Notes: generated by a model not told the origin, from the sequence alone. DNA of 64,000 nucleotides from PWXP01 sp040772845 (GCA_040772845.1 JAXGXG010000001.1:558001-622000); one strand, 5' to 3'. Shown: positions 1 to 10,057, numbered from the stretch's first letter. Made by a program: numbers and translations.

Positions 1-2001
1 ACCGTTGTTCTGTTTGCCGTGACGGCCCACCTGCCGGCTGCAGTCCTTACCTGGACCGGCAACGGCGACGGGACCAGTTGGAACAATGCGGCCAACTGGG
101 ATTTGAATCAGGCGCCCGTCTATACGGATACCCTCAATATCACCACCAGTGCGACGATCGCCAACGTCTATCGTGACACGGGAACCAGCCTGTACAGCGA
201 TGGATACACATGGCGCGGCGTGGTGTCCCTGAATGAAGGAACGGTGAACCTTCCGTCCTATTTCGGCACCGGTTCAAGTGGTGTGTTCAATATCGGTGAC
301 GGCACGCTCACGGGCGGAGTGCGCGACGCCCTAGTGAACGTGGGCGGTACGTGGGAGTTCGACCGCCACGGTGACGGCACGTTTACGTTGAACATCCTTA
401 GGGACGGCGCGCTCTACGGCGGCACGTTTCTCGGCTATGGCGGTCACGCGGGCCGCAAATATGTCATCAACGTCGACGGCGGGTTGATGGCGTCATCCAA
501 TGCCTGGAACATGGGCAGCGACGCGACGGACAGTAACCGAGTGAACATCTCCAGCCACGGGCGCGTGACGGTTGGAGCGGTGACGATGGACGCCAACGAC
601 GTCATTGATTTTCTTGATCGGAGCGCCGAGTTCACCGCCAAGTTTGGCGGGAGCTTTGCCAACATTGCCGCGGTGAACGCCGCCTTGGGCTCGCGTTTCG
701 TTTCCAGCGCAAGTTCCCTCCCCATGGCCGTGGATAACGGAAACGGAACCTTCTCGGTCGGCGGTCTGCTGCCGCCGACCGGACGTACGCTTCCAGGCGG
801 ATTTCTGGCGAACTCGTTGCAGAGTGGGCTGCTGTACCATCTGGACGCCGCTGCGGGAGTTGCGACGGACGGGACCGCGGTGACCGCTTGGGCCGACCAA
901 GGCGCTGCAGGAAACGATTTTGCACAAGCCGACACGAATAAGCAGCCCGTCTACCAGGCCGGCGGATTCGGCGGCAACAACCTGCCGTCGGTTCAGTTCG
1001 ATGGTGTGGTGGACTACGCGCAGGCGGACCAACTGGTTCTGGACGAAAGCGCCAGTGCGCAAACGATCGTGATCGTCAACAGTATCGAGGCACGGACAAG
1101 TTCTGGCGGGATCATCGGGCATTACAATTCCGACTACGGCATTCGCGAGAACAGCACGGGATGGACCAGCACCGGAAATGGCAACGACTTTACGAATCCT
1201 GCGGGAAGCGAATTCTATGTGAACGGCGAAGCGACCGGCAACGTCGGCGTGCAGACGCCGCACATCGTTTCCGCCGTCCGCGCATCGGCGATGACCTGGG
1301 CGGCAACGGGGCTGGGGAACTACTTCTACAATTCGGTGCACGCGGCTCGTCCGTATCGCGGCGACATCGCCGAGGTGCTCGTCTTCGACCGGGCGCTCAA
1401 TACGGCCGAACTGCGAATCCTCGAGAACTCTCTGAGTGCGAAGTACGACATCGGTCTGGCAGAGCACGACTACTATGCCGGCGATACGGCGGCCAACGGG
1501 GATTACGATCTCGATGTGGTCGGTATCGGTCGCGCCGATAGCGAGAACTTCGTTTACCGGGCAGGCGATGCGGGGTTCGGCATGGCGGCGTACAATCTTG
1601 CCGACGGCGACTGGCTGATGGCGGGTCATGCCTCGCCGGGTAACGATTGGGTTGTCGGCGATCTACCGGCCGATGGCAAATCGCGATGGGAACGGGTGTG
1701 GTGCGTTGATGAGACGGGCGACCTGGAGAGCGCCACGTTCGTATTCGACTACGCCGATGCCGGTCTGACGGAAGCTGGCGCCGGCCAACCGCTGGGACTT
1801 CTGTACCGCGAGAGCGGTGTGCTGGACTTCTCGATCATCGCGCAGAACCCGACGATTGTCGATGGAACAGTTATCTTCGACCTGGCCGGCGCGCAGATTC
1901 AAGATGGATATTACACCCTCGGGGTGATTCCGGAGCCTTCGACATGGATGCTTGCGGCCGTGGCATTGCTTGTGTTGACCGTGCGGCGACGTTGGTCCTG
2001 A
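1..2001 (+). CDS. PEP-CTERM surface protein with LamG-like domain (5' end cut by window)
   Basis: The reading frame is open from base 1, and the first codons (TVVLFAVTAHLPAA) read like the hydrophobic end of a signal peptide, so the true start lies upstream of the window. The first part (bases about 50-600) is a beta-rich segment of the kind found in planctomycete surface proteins (TWTGNGDGTSWNNAANW). A concanavalin/LamG-like domain follows at about 830-1470 (LDAAAGVATDGTAVTAWADQ ... FDGVVDY ... GDIAEVLVFDRALNTAE). The C-terminus is a clear PEP-CTERM signal: VIPEPS, a hydrophobic helix and a final RRRW cluster. Such proteins are exported and sorted by an exosortase, which is not in this window. 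The next gene begins 47 bp downstream and has the same domain types, so the two may be co-transcribed. Ligand and role cannot be read from sequence. Confidence 0.85.
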   Translation, partial: TVVLFAVTAHLPAAVLTWTGNGDGTSWNNAANWDLNQAPVYTDTLNITTSATIANVYRDTGTSLYSDGYTWRGVVSLNEGTVNLPSYFGTGSSGVFNIGDGTLTGGVRDALVNVGGTWEFDRHGDGTFTLNILRDGALYGGTFLGYGGHAGRKYVINVDGGLMASSNAWNMGSDATDSNRVNISSHGRVTVGAVTMDANDVIDFLDRSAEFTAKFGGSFANIAAVNAALGSRFVSSASSLPMAVDNGNGTFSVGGLLPPTGRTLPGGFLANSLQSGLLYHLDAAAGVATDGTAVTAWADQGAAGNDFAQADTNKQPVYQAGGFGGNNLPSVQFDGVVDYAQADQLVLDESASAQTIVIVNSIEARTSSGGIIGHYNSDYGIRENSTGWTSTGNGNDFTNPAGSEFYVNGEATGNVGVQTPHIVSAVRASAMTWAATGLGNYFYNSVHAARPYRGDIAEVLVFDRALNTAELRILENSLSAKYDIGLAEHDYYAGDTAANGDYDLDVVGIGRADSENFVYRAGDAGFGMAAYNLADGDWLMAGHASPGNDWVVGDLPADGKSRWERVWCVDETGDLESATFVFDYADAGLTEAGAGQPLGLLYRESGVLDFSIIAQNPTIVDGTVIFDLAGAQIQDGYYTLGVIPEPSTWMLAAVALLVLTVRRRWS

Positions 2002-2048
2002 TTGGGCAAACGCCGGCATATTGTGCCGGTATTTCGGGAGACATTACC

Positions 2049-5000
2049 ATGAGCAAGAGATCGGGTCTTCATACGGTTGTCCTGGCGTTGGTCGGTGTTG
2101 TCGTCTGTCTGGCGGTCTTGTGGCCGCAAGCGTCACGCGCCGCCGATGGCGCCTGGAACGTTGGGGCAAGCGGCAACTGGTCCGATACGGGCAATTGGCT
2201 GTCTGGCGCCGTTGCCGGCGGGGCGGACGCGACGGCCTGGTTCAACGCCGTCGACGTGCCGGCCGGCGGAGTCGCTGTGACGTTGGATGTCTCGCCGACG
2301 GTTGGCAATCTGGTGTTCGGCGATACGGACACGGCGACGGCAGGCGGCTGGAGTCTCGCCGGAGCCGATCTGACACTCGCCGGGACCGCGCCTACGATCA
2401 CCGTCGGCACATTGGGGACGGGTGCGACGGCCGGTATCGGCGCGGTGATCACCGGTTCCAACGGACTGACAAAAGACGGCGCCGGGACTCTGACGCTCAC
2501 TGGCGCCAATACGTATACGGGCGGCACGATCGTCAGCATGGGGACGATCGCTGCGAACATCAACGCCACACAGAACTCGCTCGGGACAGGCAGCATCGCC
2601 ATCGGCGCGGGTTCTACCGTACTGTACAACAACACCAATACCAGCGGCGACCCTACCTCCGTTACGGTGAACAACGCGATTACGGGCGATGGGCGACTTA
2701 TCATGAACTTTGCCACCGGCGGCAATACCCGCAATACGTATCTGCGCGGGTTAACCGGTTTCGCAGGCACGGTTGAATTGACCAAGGCCAGTACTGCCAC
2801 AACCCCCGACAAGTGGAATCTCAGCGGCGTGGGTACGACCAACGCCGCCGTGGTCGTGAATCCGGGAACCCAAATGTATGTTTCTGCCGTCACCACGTTC
2901 AACGGCGGGATTACCGTTAGCGGCATTGGCAATACGGAGAACCGCGGGGCGATCCGGCTTACCAATACGCTGAATGGCAACATCACCGTGGTTGGCGATA
3001 CGACGATCGGCCAAGAGGGCGGCACTCTTACCGGGAACATCACGAGCGGCGCGGCGGGAACGCAGACGTTGACCTTCGCCGGGGCCGTTGCCAACAGTTC
3101 CACGGTGAGTGGCGCGATTGCCGACGGAGTTGGAACCATCGCCCTTATCCAGAATCGTGCAGGCGGTACGCTTACCTTGACCGGCGCCAACACGTACAGC
3201 GGCGCCACGACGATTTCCGCCGGTACGCTCCGAATCGGCAACGGCGGGACTACGGGAACGCTCGGTTCGGGCGACGTGGTCAACAACGCGGCGCTGGTGT
3301 TCAATCGCTCGGACGACCTGACGGTCGCCAACCGAATCAGCGGTTCCGGAACCCTGGAGAAGCAAGGGGCAGGAATACTCACTCTCACCGGCGCGAATGC
3401 GTATGCCGGCAGCACGACCATCAGTGGCGGCGAGTTGCACGTCGGCGCGGGCGGCGCGACGGGAACGCTCGGCGGCGGCGCGGTTACCAACAATGGCGCA
3501 CTCGCGTTCTACCGCTCCGACGCGGCCGACCTGGACATTGGCAGAACGATTACCGGCGCCGGATCCGTGACCTACCGTGGCACGGGCGTGACCGAACAGA
3601 GCCGTTATGTTGTGGACGAGAACAATGGCTACACGGGCGGCACGACGATCAACCAGGCTCGGGTCGCCATGCGGCACAACAATGCCTTTGGCACGGGCGC
3701 CGTCAATATTCTCAGCGGCGGGCAGGTGTTTCTCAGCGCGACGAACGTCGAGTTGTCCAATCCGCTTAGCATTGCCGGAAACGGTTGGTCCGAAGGCGCC
3801 GGTACCTTGGGGGCTGTCCGGCTCGCGGCCAACGCCGTTGTGTCCGGTCCGGTGACGCTCGCGGGCAATTCCCGCGTTACCGCCTACTCTAGCGGCGACT
3901 CGGGCACGATCAGCGGCGGCATCTCGGGCGACTACGCAATCGAGAAGACCGGGGCCGGCACGGTCGTCTTCTCGGGCGACAACAGCTACACGACCACGAC
4001 CATTGCCGCCGGTACGCTCCGAATTGGTGCAGGCGGCACGACGGGGACGTTGGGCTCCGGCAGTGTGGTCAACAATGGCCTGCTGGTGTTCAACCGCGCG
4101 AACGACCTGACCGTGGCCAATACCATCAGTGGTACGGGAAGCCTCGTGAAGCAGGGCGCCGGGACGCTCACGCTCAGTGGCGCCAAGACGTATGAAGGCG
4201 AGACGCACGTGGCAAACGGGACGTTGCGACTGGTTGGACCTTCTCAGCAGAATCCCGTTACGGATGGACTGACGTGGTTGCTTGATGCTTCGGATGCATT
4301 GACTGTCAACGGGGGCAGCCCCAGTGATGGTGACGCTGTCAGTACGTGGACCGCTCCGGTGGGCCCCACCCTAAGCCAGAGCGACTCGGCCAAGCAGCCG
4401 ACCTATCAGACCGACGTGCAGAATGGCTTGTCGGTCATTCGGTTTGACGGCGTCAACGATCGTCTGTTCTCCGGCACTAGCAATGCGGCGGCCAAGACGA
4501 TGTTCGTGGTCACCGACCCCATCGGCGCCCAGAAGAATCTGGCGGGGCTCGTCGGCGGCACCGGTGGCGCTGGCAGTGGTACGACCTCGGACAAAGGCAT
4601 CCGAATGAATAGCAGTACGACCTGGCAAAACCTGGGCGACGCCAACGATTTCACGAACCCGGCCGGAAGCCAGATGCGCATTAACGGCGTGGTGACCAAT
4701 TCGTTTGCGGGGCTGGACTTCCACATTCTCGCGGCCACCCGCAATAGCGACGCCATGCGGTTCAACGCCGTCGGCAGTTATCTCGATGGATATCCTCGCG
4801 AGTTCAGCGGCGATGTTGGAGAAATCCTGGCCTTCGACCGGGTGCTCACCGCCGAAGAGATATTGGCCGTCGAGGGTTACCTCAATTGGAAGTGGTTCGA
4901 TATCAGCGACGTTCTGCCTGCCGGCGGGGCCGTGACCATCGATGCCGGGGCGACCTTGGAATTGGTGGACTTGAAGCAGAATATTGGGACCCTGGTCGGC

Positions 5001-5753
5001 GAATCGGGGAGTTCGATTGTTCTTGATGATGCGACTCTTGCCGTTGGCGGCGATGGTTCGTCCACCACGTTTGCCGGCACTGTTACCGGCGCCGGCGCCC
5101 TGGCGAAGAACGGGGCGGGGACGTTCACCCTCTCGGGCGCGAGCGACTACACCGGGGCGACGACCGTCAATGCCGGTACGCTGTGCGTCACCGGGGCGCT
5201 GGGCAATACGGCTGTTACGGTGAACAACGGCGCCACGCTGGGCGGTACCGGCGGAATCGGGGGCGCGGTGTCGGTCCTTGCAGGTGGGACGCTCACTCCG
5301 GGGATGAGCCCCGGCGTACTCTCGGTCGGATCATTGACTCTTGAAGACGGCAGTACGACGGCCATGGAAATCGATGGACTCGTGCGGGGCGATCAGTACG
5401 ACGGAGTCGATATCGCCACCGAAGGCGGATTGGAGTATGGTGGTACCTTGTCGCTGGCCTTCGGCAACACAGACACTCTCGCGGCTGGTTCCGTTTTCGA
5501 TCTGTTCAGCTTCACCGGCGATGCTTCAGGGGATTTCGAGGAAGTCGTTTCGTCAGGCTTCTACGCGGGTATGTGGGAGTGGGACGGCGGTGATACGTTC
5601 TCCTTGGAGGCCGGCTGGCAGACGCTTCTGTTCAGCCAGGCGACCGGCGACGTCACGATTGTGCCGGAGCCATCGGCGCTGATACTGGCAATCTTACTGG
5701 GTATCACGGTGGCGTTCGGCCGGCCGCGACGCCGGGGCCGCCGCCGAGTGTAG
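2049..5753 (+). CDS. Large PEP-CTERM protein with autotransporter-associated beta-strand repeats and LamG-like domain
   Basis: The 1234-residue product begins at an ATG preceded by GGGAG at 2036-2040; the frame is open further upstream but only the 2049 start gives a signal peptide (MSKRSGLHTVVLALVGVVVC). Several copies of the autotransporter-associated beta-strand repeat follow, each with the pattern GAGTLTLTGANTYTGGTTI and then GTLRIGNGGTTGTLGSG. A LamG-like domain lies at bases about 4260-4910 (LLDASDALTVNGGSPSDGDA ... FDGVNDR ... GEILAFDRVLTAEE), followed by another repeat block. The end is a PEP-CTERM anchor (VPEPSALILAILLG plus an Arg-rich tail). The repeats are expected to form a right-handed beta-helix outside the cell. 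There is no beta-barrel domain, so it is not a true autotransporter. The LamG segment resembles that of the preceding gene, so they may be sister adhesins or glycan binders. Confidence 0.88.
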   Translation: MSKRSGLHTVVLALVGVVVCLAVLWPQASRAADGAWNVGASGNWSDTGNWLSGAVAGGADATAWFNAVDVPAGGVAVTLDVSPTVGNLVFGDTDTATAGGWSLAGADLTLAGTAPTITVGTLGTGATAGIGAVITGSNGLTKDGAGTLTLTGANTYTGGTIVSMGTIAANINATQNSLGTGSIAIGAGSTVLYNNTNTSGDPTSVTVNNAITGDGRLIMNFATGGNTRNTYLRGLTGFAGTVELTKASTATTPDKWNLSGVGTTNAAVVVNPGTQMYVSAVTTFNGGITVSGIGNTENRGAIRLTNTLNGNITVVGDTTIGQEGGTLTGNITSGAAGTQTLTFAGAVANSSTVSGAIADGVGTIALIQNRAGGTLTLTGANTYSGATTISAGTLRIGNGGTTGTLGSGDVVNNAALVFNRSDDLTVANRISGSGTLEKQGAGILTLTGANAYAGSTTISGGELHVGAGGATGTLGGGAVTNNGALAFYRSDAADLDIGRTITGAGSVTYRGTGVTEQSRYVVDENNGYTGGTTINQARVAMRHNNAFGTGAVNILSGGQVFLSATNVELSNPLSIAGNGWSEGAGTLGAVRLAANAVVSGPVTLAGNSRVTAYSSGDSGTISGGISGDYAIEKTGAGTVVFSGDNSYTTTTIAAGTLRIGAGGTTGTLGSGSVVNNGLLVFNRANDLTVANTISGTGSLVKQGAGTLTLSGAKTYEGETHVANGTLRLVGPSQQNPVTDGLTWLLDASDALTVNGGSPSDGDAVSTWTAPVGPTLSQSDSAKQPTYQTDVQNGLSVIRFDGVNDRLFSGTSNAAAKTMFVVTDPIGAQKNLAGLVGGTGGAGSGTTSDKGIRMNSSTTWQNLGDANDFTNPAGSQMRINGVVTNSFAGLDFHILAATRNSDAMRFNAVGSYLDGYPREFSGDVGEILAFDRVLTAEEILAVEGYLNWKWFDISDVLPAGGAVTIDAGATLELVDLKQNIGTLVGESGSSIVLDDATLAVGGDGSSTTFAGTVTGAGALAKNGAGTFTLSGASDYTGATTVNAGTLCVTGALGNTAVTVNNGATLGGTGGIGGAVSVLAGGTLTPGMSPGVLSVGSLTLEDGSTTAMEIDGLVRGDQYDGVDIATEGGLEYGGTLSLAFGNTDTLAAGSVFDLFSFTGDASGDFEEVVSSGFYAGMWEWDGGDTFSLEAGWQTLLFSQATGDVTIVPEPSALILAILLGITVAFGRPRRRGRRRV

Positions 5754-5920
5754 CCCTGGCGCCGGACGGCGCTGAAACGCGAGGACCTTGCCGCCGCTGG
5801 CCGTTTCGGGGGCGGGGGTAAGCACGCCACCCCGTCGCCCGGCGCGTCGTGTCGCATCTGTGATTCCGGCAGAGAACGGCTATTGTGGCGAATCTTGTTC
5901 GACTTGGCGCAACCGGTCGA

Positions 5921-5948
5921 TTGACGCAGCCTGCTGGACCGCTACAAT
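5921..5948 (+). promoter_or_regulatory. Predicted sigma-70 type promoter of purD
   Basis: TTGACG at 5921-5926 and TACAAT at 5943-5948 are separated by 16 bp, and purD starts 73 bp after the -10 box. Both hexamers are one mismatch from consensus. The rest of the 268-bp gap after the preceding gene shows no other convincing feature. Confidence 0.6.
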
Positions 5949-6021
5949 GGGGGCCGCTTGTTTGCGATGCGGCGAGACGGTTCGCCACGCGCAAGCGGAG
6001 ACGGAATAGGGAGTCTGCACG

Positions 6022-7302
6022 ATGAATCTTCTGGTGGTCGGCAACGGTGGGCGAGAGCACGCCTTGGCATGGAAACTGGCGCAGAGCCCCCGCGCCGAAC
6101 GGGTATTTGTAGCGCCTGGCAACGCCGGTACCGCGATGGACGCGGAAAACGTACCGATCGACGCTTCGGAACCCGAGAAGCTCATCCGCTTCGCACGTGA
6201 GAATCAGGTTCAGCTTGCCGTGATCGGGCCGGAAGCGCCCTTGGCCGCAGGCATTGCCGACCAGTTCCAGGAGGCCGGAATCCGCGTGTTCGGGCCGTCG
6301 AAGGCTGCCGCCGAGTTGGAGGGAAGTAAGATCTTCTGCAAGAAGACGCTTCGGCAGGCGGATGTGCCTACGGCCGACTATCGGCAATTCAACAGCGCCA
6401 ACGACGCTTTGGCATATCTGAACGAGCGCGAAGACACGCCCGTTGTGGTGAAGGCCGACGGCCTGGCTGCCGGCAAAGGGGTGATCGTCTGTGTGAATCG
6501 CGCCGAGGCCGTGGCTGCCGTGGAGAAGATCGCTTTGGGAAAGGCGTTCGGTGCGGCAGGCGACCGGATGATCATCGAAGAACGGCTTGACGGGCAGGAG
6601 GCCAGCGTGCTGGCGCTGACCGATGGCCAGACGATTGTCACAATGCAACCGGCCCAGGACCACAAGCCGGCCTACGACGGCGATACGGGGCCGAATACGG
6701 GTGGAATGGGAGCGTATTGCCCCGCGCCGTTGGTGGACGACGCCATGTTGCATTGGATCGAGGAGCATGTACTTGTCCCCACGGTCCATGCGATGAAGCG
6801 GGCGCGGCGGCCGTTCCGCGGCGTGCTGTATGCCGGGTTGATGATGACCAATCAGGGGCCCAAGGTCCTTGAATACAACGTCCGATTCGGTGATCCCGAA
6901 TGCCAGCCGCTTCTGATGCGATTGAAGACCGACCTGGTGGATCTATTGGAAGCAGTCGCCACGGGCAAGCTGGACGAGATCGGGTCGCTCGAGTGGGATC
7001 CTCGGCCGGCCGTGTGTGTCGTGATGGCATCGGAAGGCTATCCCGGCAACTATACCAAGGGGCATCCGATCCGCGGACTTGACGAGGCCGCCAAGCTCCC
7101 TGATGTGAAGGTGTTCCACGCCGGCACGAAACTCGACGCCCAGGGCCGCGTCGTTACGGCAGGCGGACGTGTCCTGAACGTCACCGCATTAGGCGACAGT
7201 ATCGCGCTGGCCAAACGCAATGCTTACGAGGGGGTGAAATGTATCCGCTGGCAAGGCGCCTGGTGCCGCAAGGACATTGCCGATAAGGCGCTGGGGGGAT
7301 AA
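6022..7302 (+). CDS. purD: Phosphoribosylamine-glycine ligase (GAR synthetase)
   Basis: This enzyme joins glycine to 5-phosphoribosylamine with ATP, the second step of purine synthesis, in the cytoplasm. The 426-residue length is typical of the family. The N-terminus MNLLVVGNGGREHALAWKL is the family signature; the central ATP-grasp part shows VVVKADGLAAGKGV and the NTGGMGAYCPAP motif, and YNVRFGDPECQ completes the metal/ATP site. The ATG is preceded by GGGAG and by a good promoter at 5921-5948. It stands apart from other pur genes. The next gene begins about 90 bp downstream with its own strong ribosome site, so read-through transcription is possible but the functions are unrelated. Confidence 0.96.
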   Translation: MNLLVVGNGGREHALAWKLAQSPRAERVFVAPGNAGTAMDAENVPIDASEPEKLIRFARENQVQLAVIGPEAPLAAGIADQFQEAGIRVFGPSKAAAELEGSKIFCKKTLRQADVPTADYRQFNSANDALAYLNEREDTPVVVKADGLAAGKGVIVCVNRAEAVAAVEKIALGKAFGAAGDRMIIEERLDGQEASVLALTDGQTIVTMQPAQDHKPAYDGDTGPNTGGMGAYCPAPLVDDAMLHWIEEHVLVPTVHAMKRARRPFRGVLYAGLMMTNQGPKVLEYNVRFGDPECQPLLMRLKTDLVDLLEAVATGKLDEIGSLEWDPRPAVCVVMASEGYPGNYTKGHPIRGLDEAAKLPDVKVFHAGTKLDAQGRVVTAGGRVLNVTALGDSIALAKRNAYEGVKCIRWQGAWCRKDIADKALGG

Positions 7303-7395
7303 ACGGCGGCCCGCTTGCGAGTTCGACGAGAAGGGGTGAGATCGCTGGAGTTGTCGGGTTGTTGTCATCACGAGGAACTCAGGAGGCGACCAGCC

Positions 7396-8265
7396 ATGAA
7401 GATCGGGTTTCATACCGATGCGTTCAATTCGTATGCATTCAGTTTCGAAAAGGCCCTGGCATGGGCACAGGCGAACGGGGTGCATTACATCGAGCCGGGA
7501 TTGATCGACGGCGCGTGCTGGATTCACGGGCTGGGGTATTTCCCGCACGTGGCCCTGTACGAAGACCCGGTTCTACTGCGCAAGAAGATGGAAGGCTACG
7601 GCGTGCAATTCAGCCAGGTCGATGCCGCCTATCCCTTAAGCGGCAAAGATGGACCGAGCCGGGGGCTGCCCTATGTGCTCAAGTCCATACCGTGGGCCGC
7701 CCACGCCGGCTGCGATCATGTCGCGACGACCGACGGCCTGCATGCGCCCGAAGGGCTTTCCGACACTCAGGCCATGGACCTGATGAAGCGCAGCTACGAG
7801 CAGATTGTGGAAGTGGCCGAGGCGTACAACGTAACGGTCACCATCGAAGTCCACGGCTACTTCACCACCGATCCCGACCGCGTGGAGCAGATGCTGGCGT
7901 TCGTCGATTCGCCGAACCTGCGTATGAATCTGGACACGGGCAACACGTTCATTGCAGGCCAGGACCCCGTGGCCTTCTGCCAGCGGTTTCTGGACAAGAT
8001 CAGCCACGTGCACGTCAAGGACGTGAGTGCATCGCTGGCCGAGTCGCTACGCGGCAAGGACAAGGGCATTGCCATCAGCCACTGCGCCATTGGCGATGGT
8101 GTGAACGCCGCGAACATCCGCCGCTGCCTGGAACTGCTTCGTGATCGGGGGTACAACGGAGTTCTGAGTATGGAGTGCGAAGGGCAGGGGGGGCCGATGA
8201 TCGAACGGTCGCTCTCGTGGCTCCGCGCTACCTTCAACGAGTTGGGAATTGCGGAAGAGGGGTAG
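7396..8265 (+). CDS. Sugar phosphate isomerase/epimerase family protein (TIM barrel)
   Basis: The product is 289 residues from an ATG preceded by a perfect AGGAGG at 7381-7386; the frame is open upstream but without a better start. It has the xylose-isomerase-like TIM-barrel pattern: MKIGFHTDAFNSYAFSFEKAL at the first strand, HYIEPGLIDG, then metal-ligand segments VTIEVHGYF, NLRMNLDTGNTF, HVHVKDV and LSMECEGQGGP. Members act on keto/aldo sugars or inositol derivatives, usually with a divalent metal bound by Glu, Asp, His and Glu. Planctomycetes have many such genes, often paired with Gfo/Idh/MocA oxidoreductases, as here with the gene at 8401. A joint role in sugar or cyclitol catabolism is an inference; the substrate is unknown. 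Confidence 0.85.
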   Translation: MKIGFHTDAFNSYAFSFEKALAWAQANGVHYIEPGLIDGACWIHGLGYFPHVALYEDPVLLRKKMEGYGVQFSQVDAAYPLSGKDGPSRGLPYVLKSIPWAAHAGCDHVATTDGLHAPEGLSDTQAMDLMKRSYEQIVEVAEAYNVTVTIEVHGYFTTDPDRVEQMLAFVDSPNLRMNLDTGNTFIAGQDPVAFCQRFLDKISHVHVKDVSASLAESLRGKDKGIAISHCAIGDGVNAANIRRCLELLRDRGYNGVLSMECEGQGGPMIERSLSWLRATFNELGIAEEG

Positions 8266-8400
8266 GTGGTCACAGGGTGGCTGTCATTTCCGCATGGAGC
8301 GGAGGCAACTGTCTGTGCTGCCCCGTGAACGGTTACGAAGAGCGAATCGCAGGTTGAGTGACTTCCAATACCAATCCATCAGCAACAGAAGAGGCACACG

Positions 8401-9711
8401 ATGCAAGCCAGTCGCAAGAGTCATAATGGCATGTCGCGACGCGACTTCGTTTTGAACACCGCTGCGGCAGGCGCGGCCGTGACGGGGCTTTCGCTCGCAC
8501 GCTCGGCCCACGCGGCCGGCAGCGACGTGATTCGCGTCGGGTTGGTCGGTTGCGGCGGCCGAGGGGCCGGCGCCGCGGCACAGGCCCTGCAAGCCGACCC
8601 CGGCGCCCGACTGGTGGCCATGGGTGACGTGTTCGCCAACCGTATCGAAGCCCGCCGCGCGGCACTGAAAGGCCAGAAGTCCGAGCAGGTTGCGGTCGAT
8701 GACGATCACTGCTTTGTCGGGCTCGATGCGTACCGGAAGGTGATCGAAGTGTCCGACGTGGTCTTGATTGCCAACGCCGCCAAATTCCATCCCATGCAGG
8801 TGGCGGCCGCCATCGAGGCCGGCAAGCACGTATTCGTCGAGAAGCCGCACGGCATCGACCCAGGCGGCATCCAGGTGCTCAACCGTGCCTGCGAAATGGC
8901 CAAGCAGAAGAAGCTCTCCTTGCTTTCGGGCCTGCAAAGCCGCTTTCATCCGGCCATCCGGGAAACGATTCAGCGAATCCATGACGGGCAGATCGGCGAG
9001 ATCGTCACCATCGAGGAGAACTGGCTCCGGGGTCCCTACGGCAACACATCGCGGCCGGAGGGCATGACGGAACTCGAAATCCAGTACGGCAACCAGTACC
9101 GCTTCTCGTGGCTGTGCGGCGACGACGTGACCCAGACCCTGGTGCACAACCTGGACCGGGCTACCTGGGCGCTGGGCGAAACGCCTCCGGTGTGCTGCCA
9201 CGGACTCGGCGGCCGATCCGGCGCGCAGAACTTGCTGGGCAACGTGTTCGACCATCACTCGGTCGTCTACCACTATGCCAACGGCGTGCGTCTGTACGCC
9301 CACTGCCGCACGTCGCTGAACTGCTACAACGAGAACGCGAGCATTGTCATGGGCACGAAGGGAATCGCCGTGCCGACGGCTGGCTCGATTTCCGGCGAGA
9401 ATCCGTGGCGCTATAGCGGTACGGGCCTGAATCCGTATCAGGAGGAGCATGACCAGCTTTTCCGGGCCATTCGAAGCGGCGAGCCTCTATACTGCGGCGA
9501 CTACATGGCCCGCAGCACCCTGGTGGCCGTCATGGGGCAGCTTTCCTGCTACAGCGGCAAACAGATTACCTGGGACGCGGTCAGTAAGTCGGACTATATG
9601 CTGCCGCCGGCGCCGGAAGCTTGCACGTGGGACATGGAGCCCCCCACCAAGCCCGACGAAAACGGCGTGTATCCCGTCTGTGCGGTGCCCGGCTTCACGG
9701 CGACCGTGTAG
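8401..9711 (+). CDS. Gfo/Idh/MocA family oxidoreductase with Tat signal
   Basis: This 436-residue protein begins with a twin-arginine export signal (SRRDFVLNTAAAGAAVTGLS, ending near AHA). The Rossmann fold follows (VIRVGLVGCGGRGAGAAAQA), then the VFVEKPHGIDPGG segment that holds the conserved Lys of the EKP motif, and a C-terminal dehydrogenase domain with WLCGDDVTQTLVHNLDRATW. Tat export means the protein folds with its NAD(P) cofactor before secretion. Planctomycetes carry many such exported members of uncertain substrate. It lies 135 bp after a TIM-barrel isomerase gene on the same strand and is followed by a strong hairpin. AGAGG lies about 10 bp before the ATG. Confidence 0.9.
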   Translation: MQASRKSHNGMSRRDFVLNTAAAGAAVTGLSLARSAHAAGSDVIRVGLVGCGGRGAGAAAQALQADPGARLVAMGDVFANRIEARRAALKGQKSEQVAVDDDHCFVGLDAYRKVIEVSDVVLIANAAKFHPMQVAAAIEAGKHVFVEKPHGIDPGGIQVLNRACEMAKQKKLSLLSGLQSRFHPAIRETIQRIHDGQIGEIVTIEENWLRGPYGNTSRPEGMTELEIQYGNQYRFSWLCGDDVTQTLVHNLDRATWALGETPPVCCHGLGGRSGAQNLLGNVFDHHSVVYHYANGVRLYAHCRTSLNCYNENASIVMGTKGIAVPTAGSISGENPWRYSGTGLNPYQEEHDQLFRAIRSGEPLYCGDYMARSTLVAVMGQLSCYSGKQITWDAVSKSDYMLPPAPEACTWDMEPPTKPDENGVYPVCAVPGFTATV

Positions 9712-9737
9712 CATGCTCGCTGGAATAAGTCTTTCCG

Positions 9738-9767
9738 GGCTGCCCATCCTGGACAGGATGGGCAGCC
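9738..9767 (+). terminator. Perfect 13-bp stem hairpin after the oxidoreductase gene
   Basis: The arms 9738-9750 and 9755-9767 are exactly complementary (GGCTGCCCATCCT and its reverse complement) around a GGAC loop, 26 bp after the stop codon. There is no U-tract, so it may be a transcript-stabilising or intergenic hairpin rather than a classic intrinsic terminator. Confidence 0.55.
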
Positions 9768-9847
9768 GTGTGGAACGCGCAGCCTTCGCGTGGGGGCGTG
9801 GGAAGCTAGAAGGTCGGCAACGACCAAGCTGACCAGGTCGCCGCCAG

Positions 9848-10057
9848 TCAACTCTCCACTTGATTCCGACCAGATCGGCGACTCTGGTCCAGCGATCGGT
9901 TGTCCGCGATCCGGCGCGCGGGTCTTCGAACATACTTGCGTCCAGACGTTGCTTCTCGCCGACGAAGATCGTCGAACAGTCGGTGTACATCGAAGGCCAT
10001 CTCAGCACCGAGTTCGTGCCGGATTCGCTTGATTTCTGCGACAGGGTCAGGAATCAT
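9848..10057 (-). CDS. Small protein translationally coupled to the PIN-domain gene (possible antitoxin partner)
   Basis: The 69-residue product starts at ATG 10057, inside the last codons of the PIN gene (11-bp overlap), with GGAGG 6 bp upstream. It reads MIPDPVAEIKRIRHELG, then FDVHRLFDDLRRREATSGRK and a basic tail YVRRPARRIADN. Small charged proteins of this kind, starting DP(I/V)xEI+xIR, are common next to PIN-domain genes in planctomycetes and cyanobacteria, from memory. The last 15 or so residues are less typical and may be a run-on. The coupling makes a functional pair with the PIN protein likely, possibly as antitoxin, but no DNA-binding fold is recognisable. Confidence 0.6.
   Translation of the reverse strand: MIPDPVAEIKRIRHELGAEMAFDVHRLFDDLRRREATSGRKYVRRPARRIADNRSLDQSRRSGRNQVES

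Noticed and set aside
2069..4208. Long open frames on the minus strand opposite the large PEP-CTERM gene
   Set aside because: They lie antisense to a clearly coding repeat protein, have no recognisable domain and have the skewed composition expected from reading GC-rich codons backwards.
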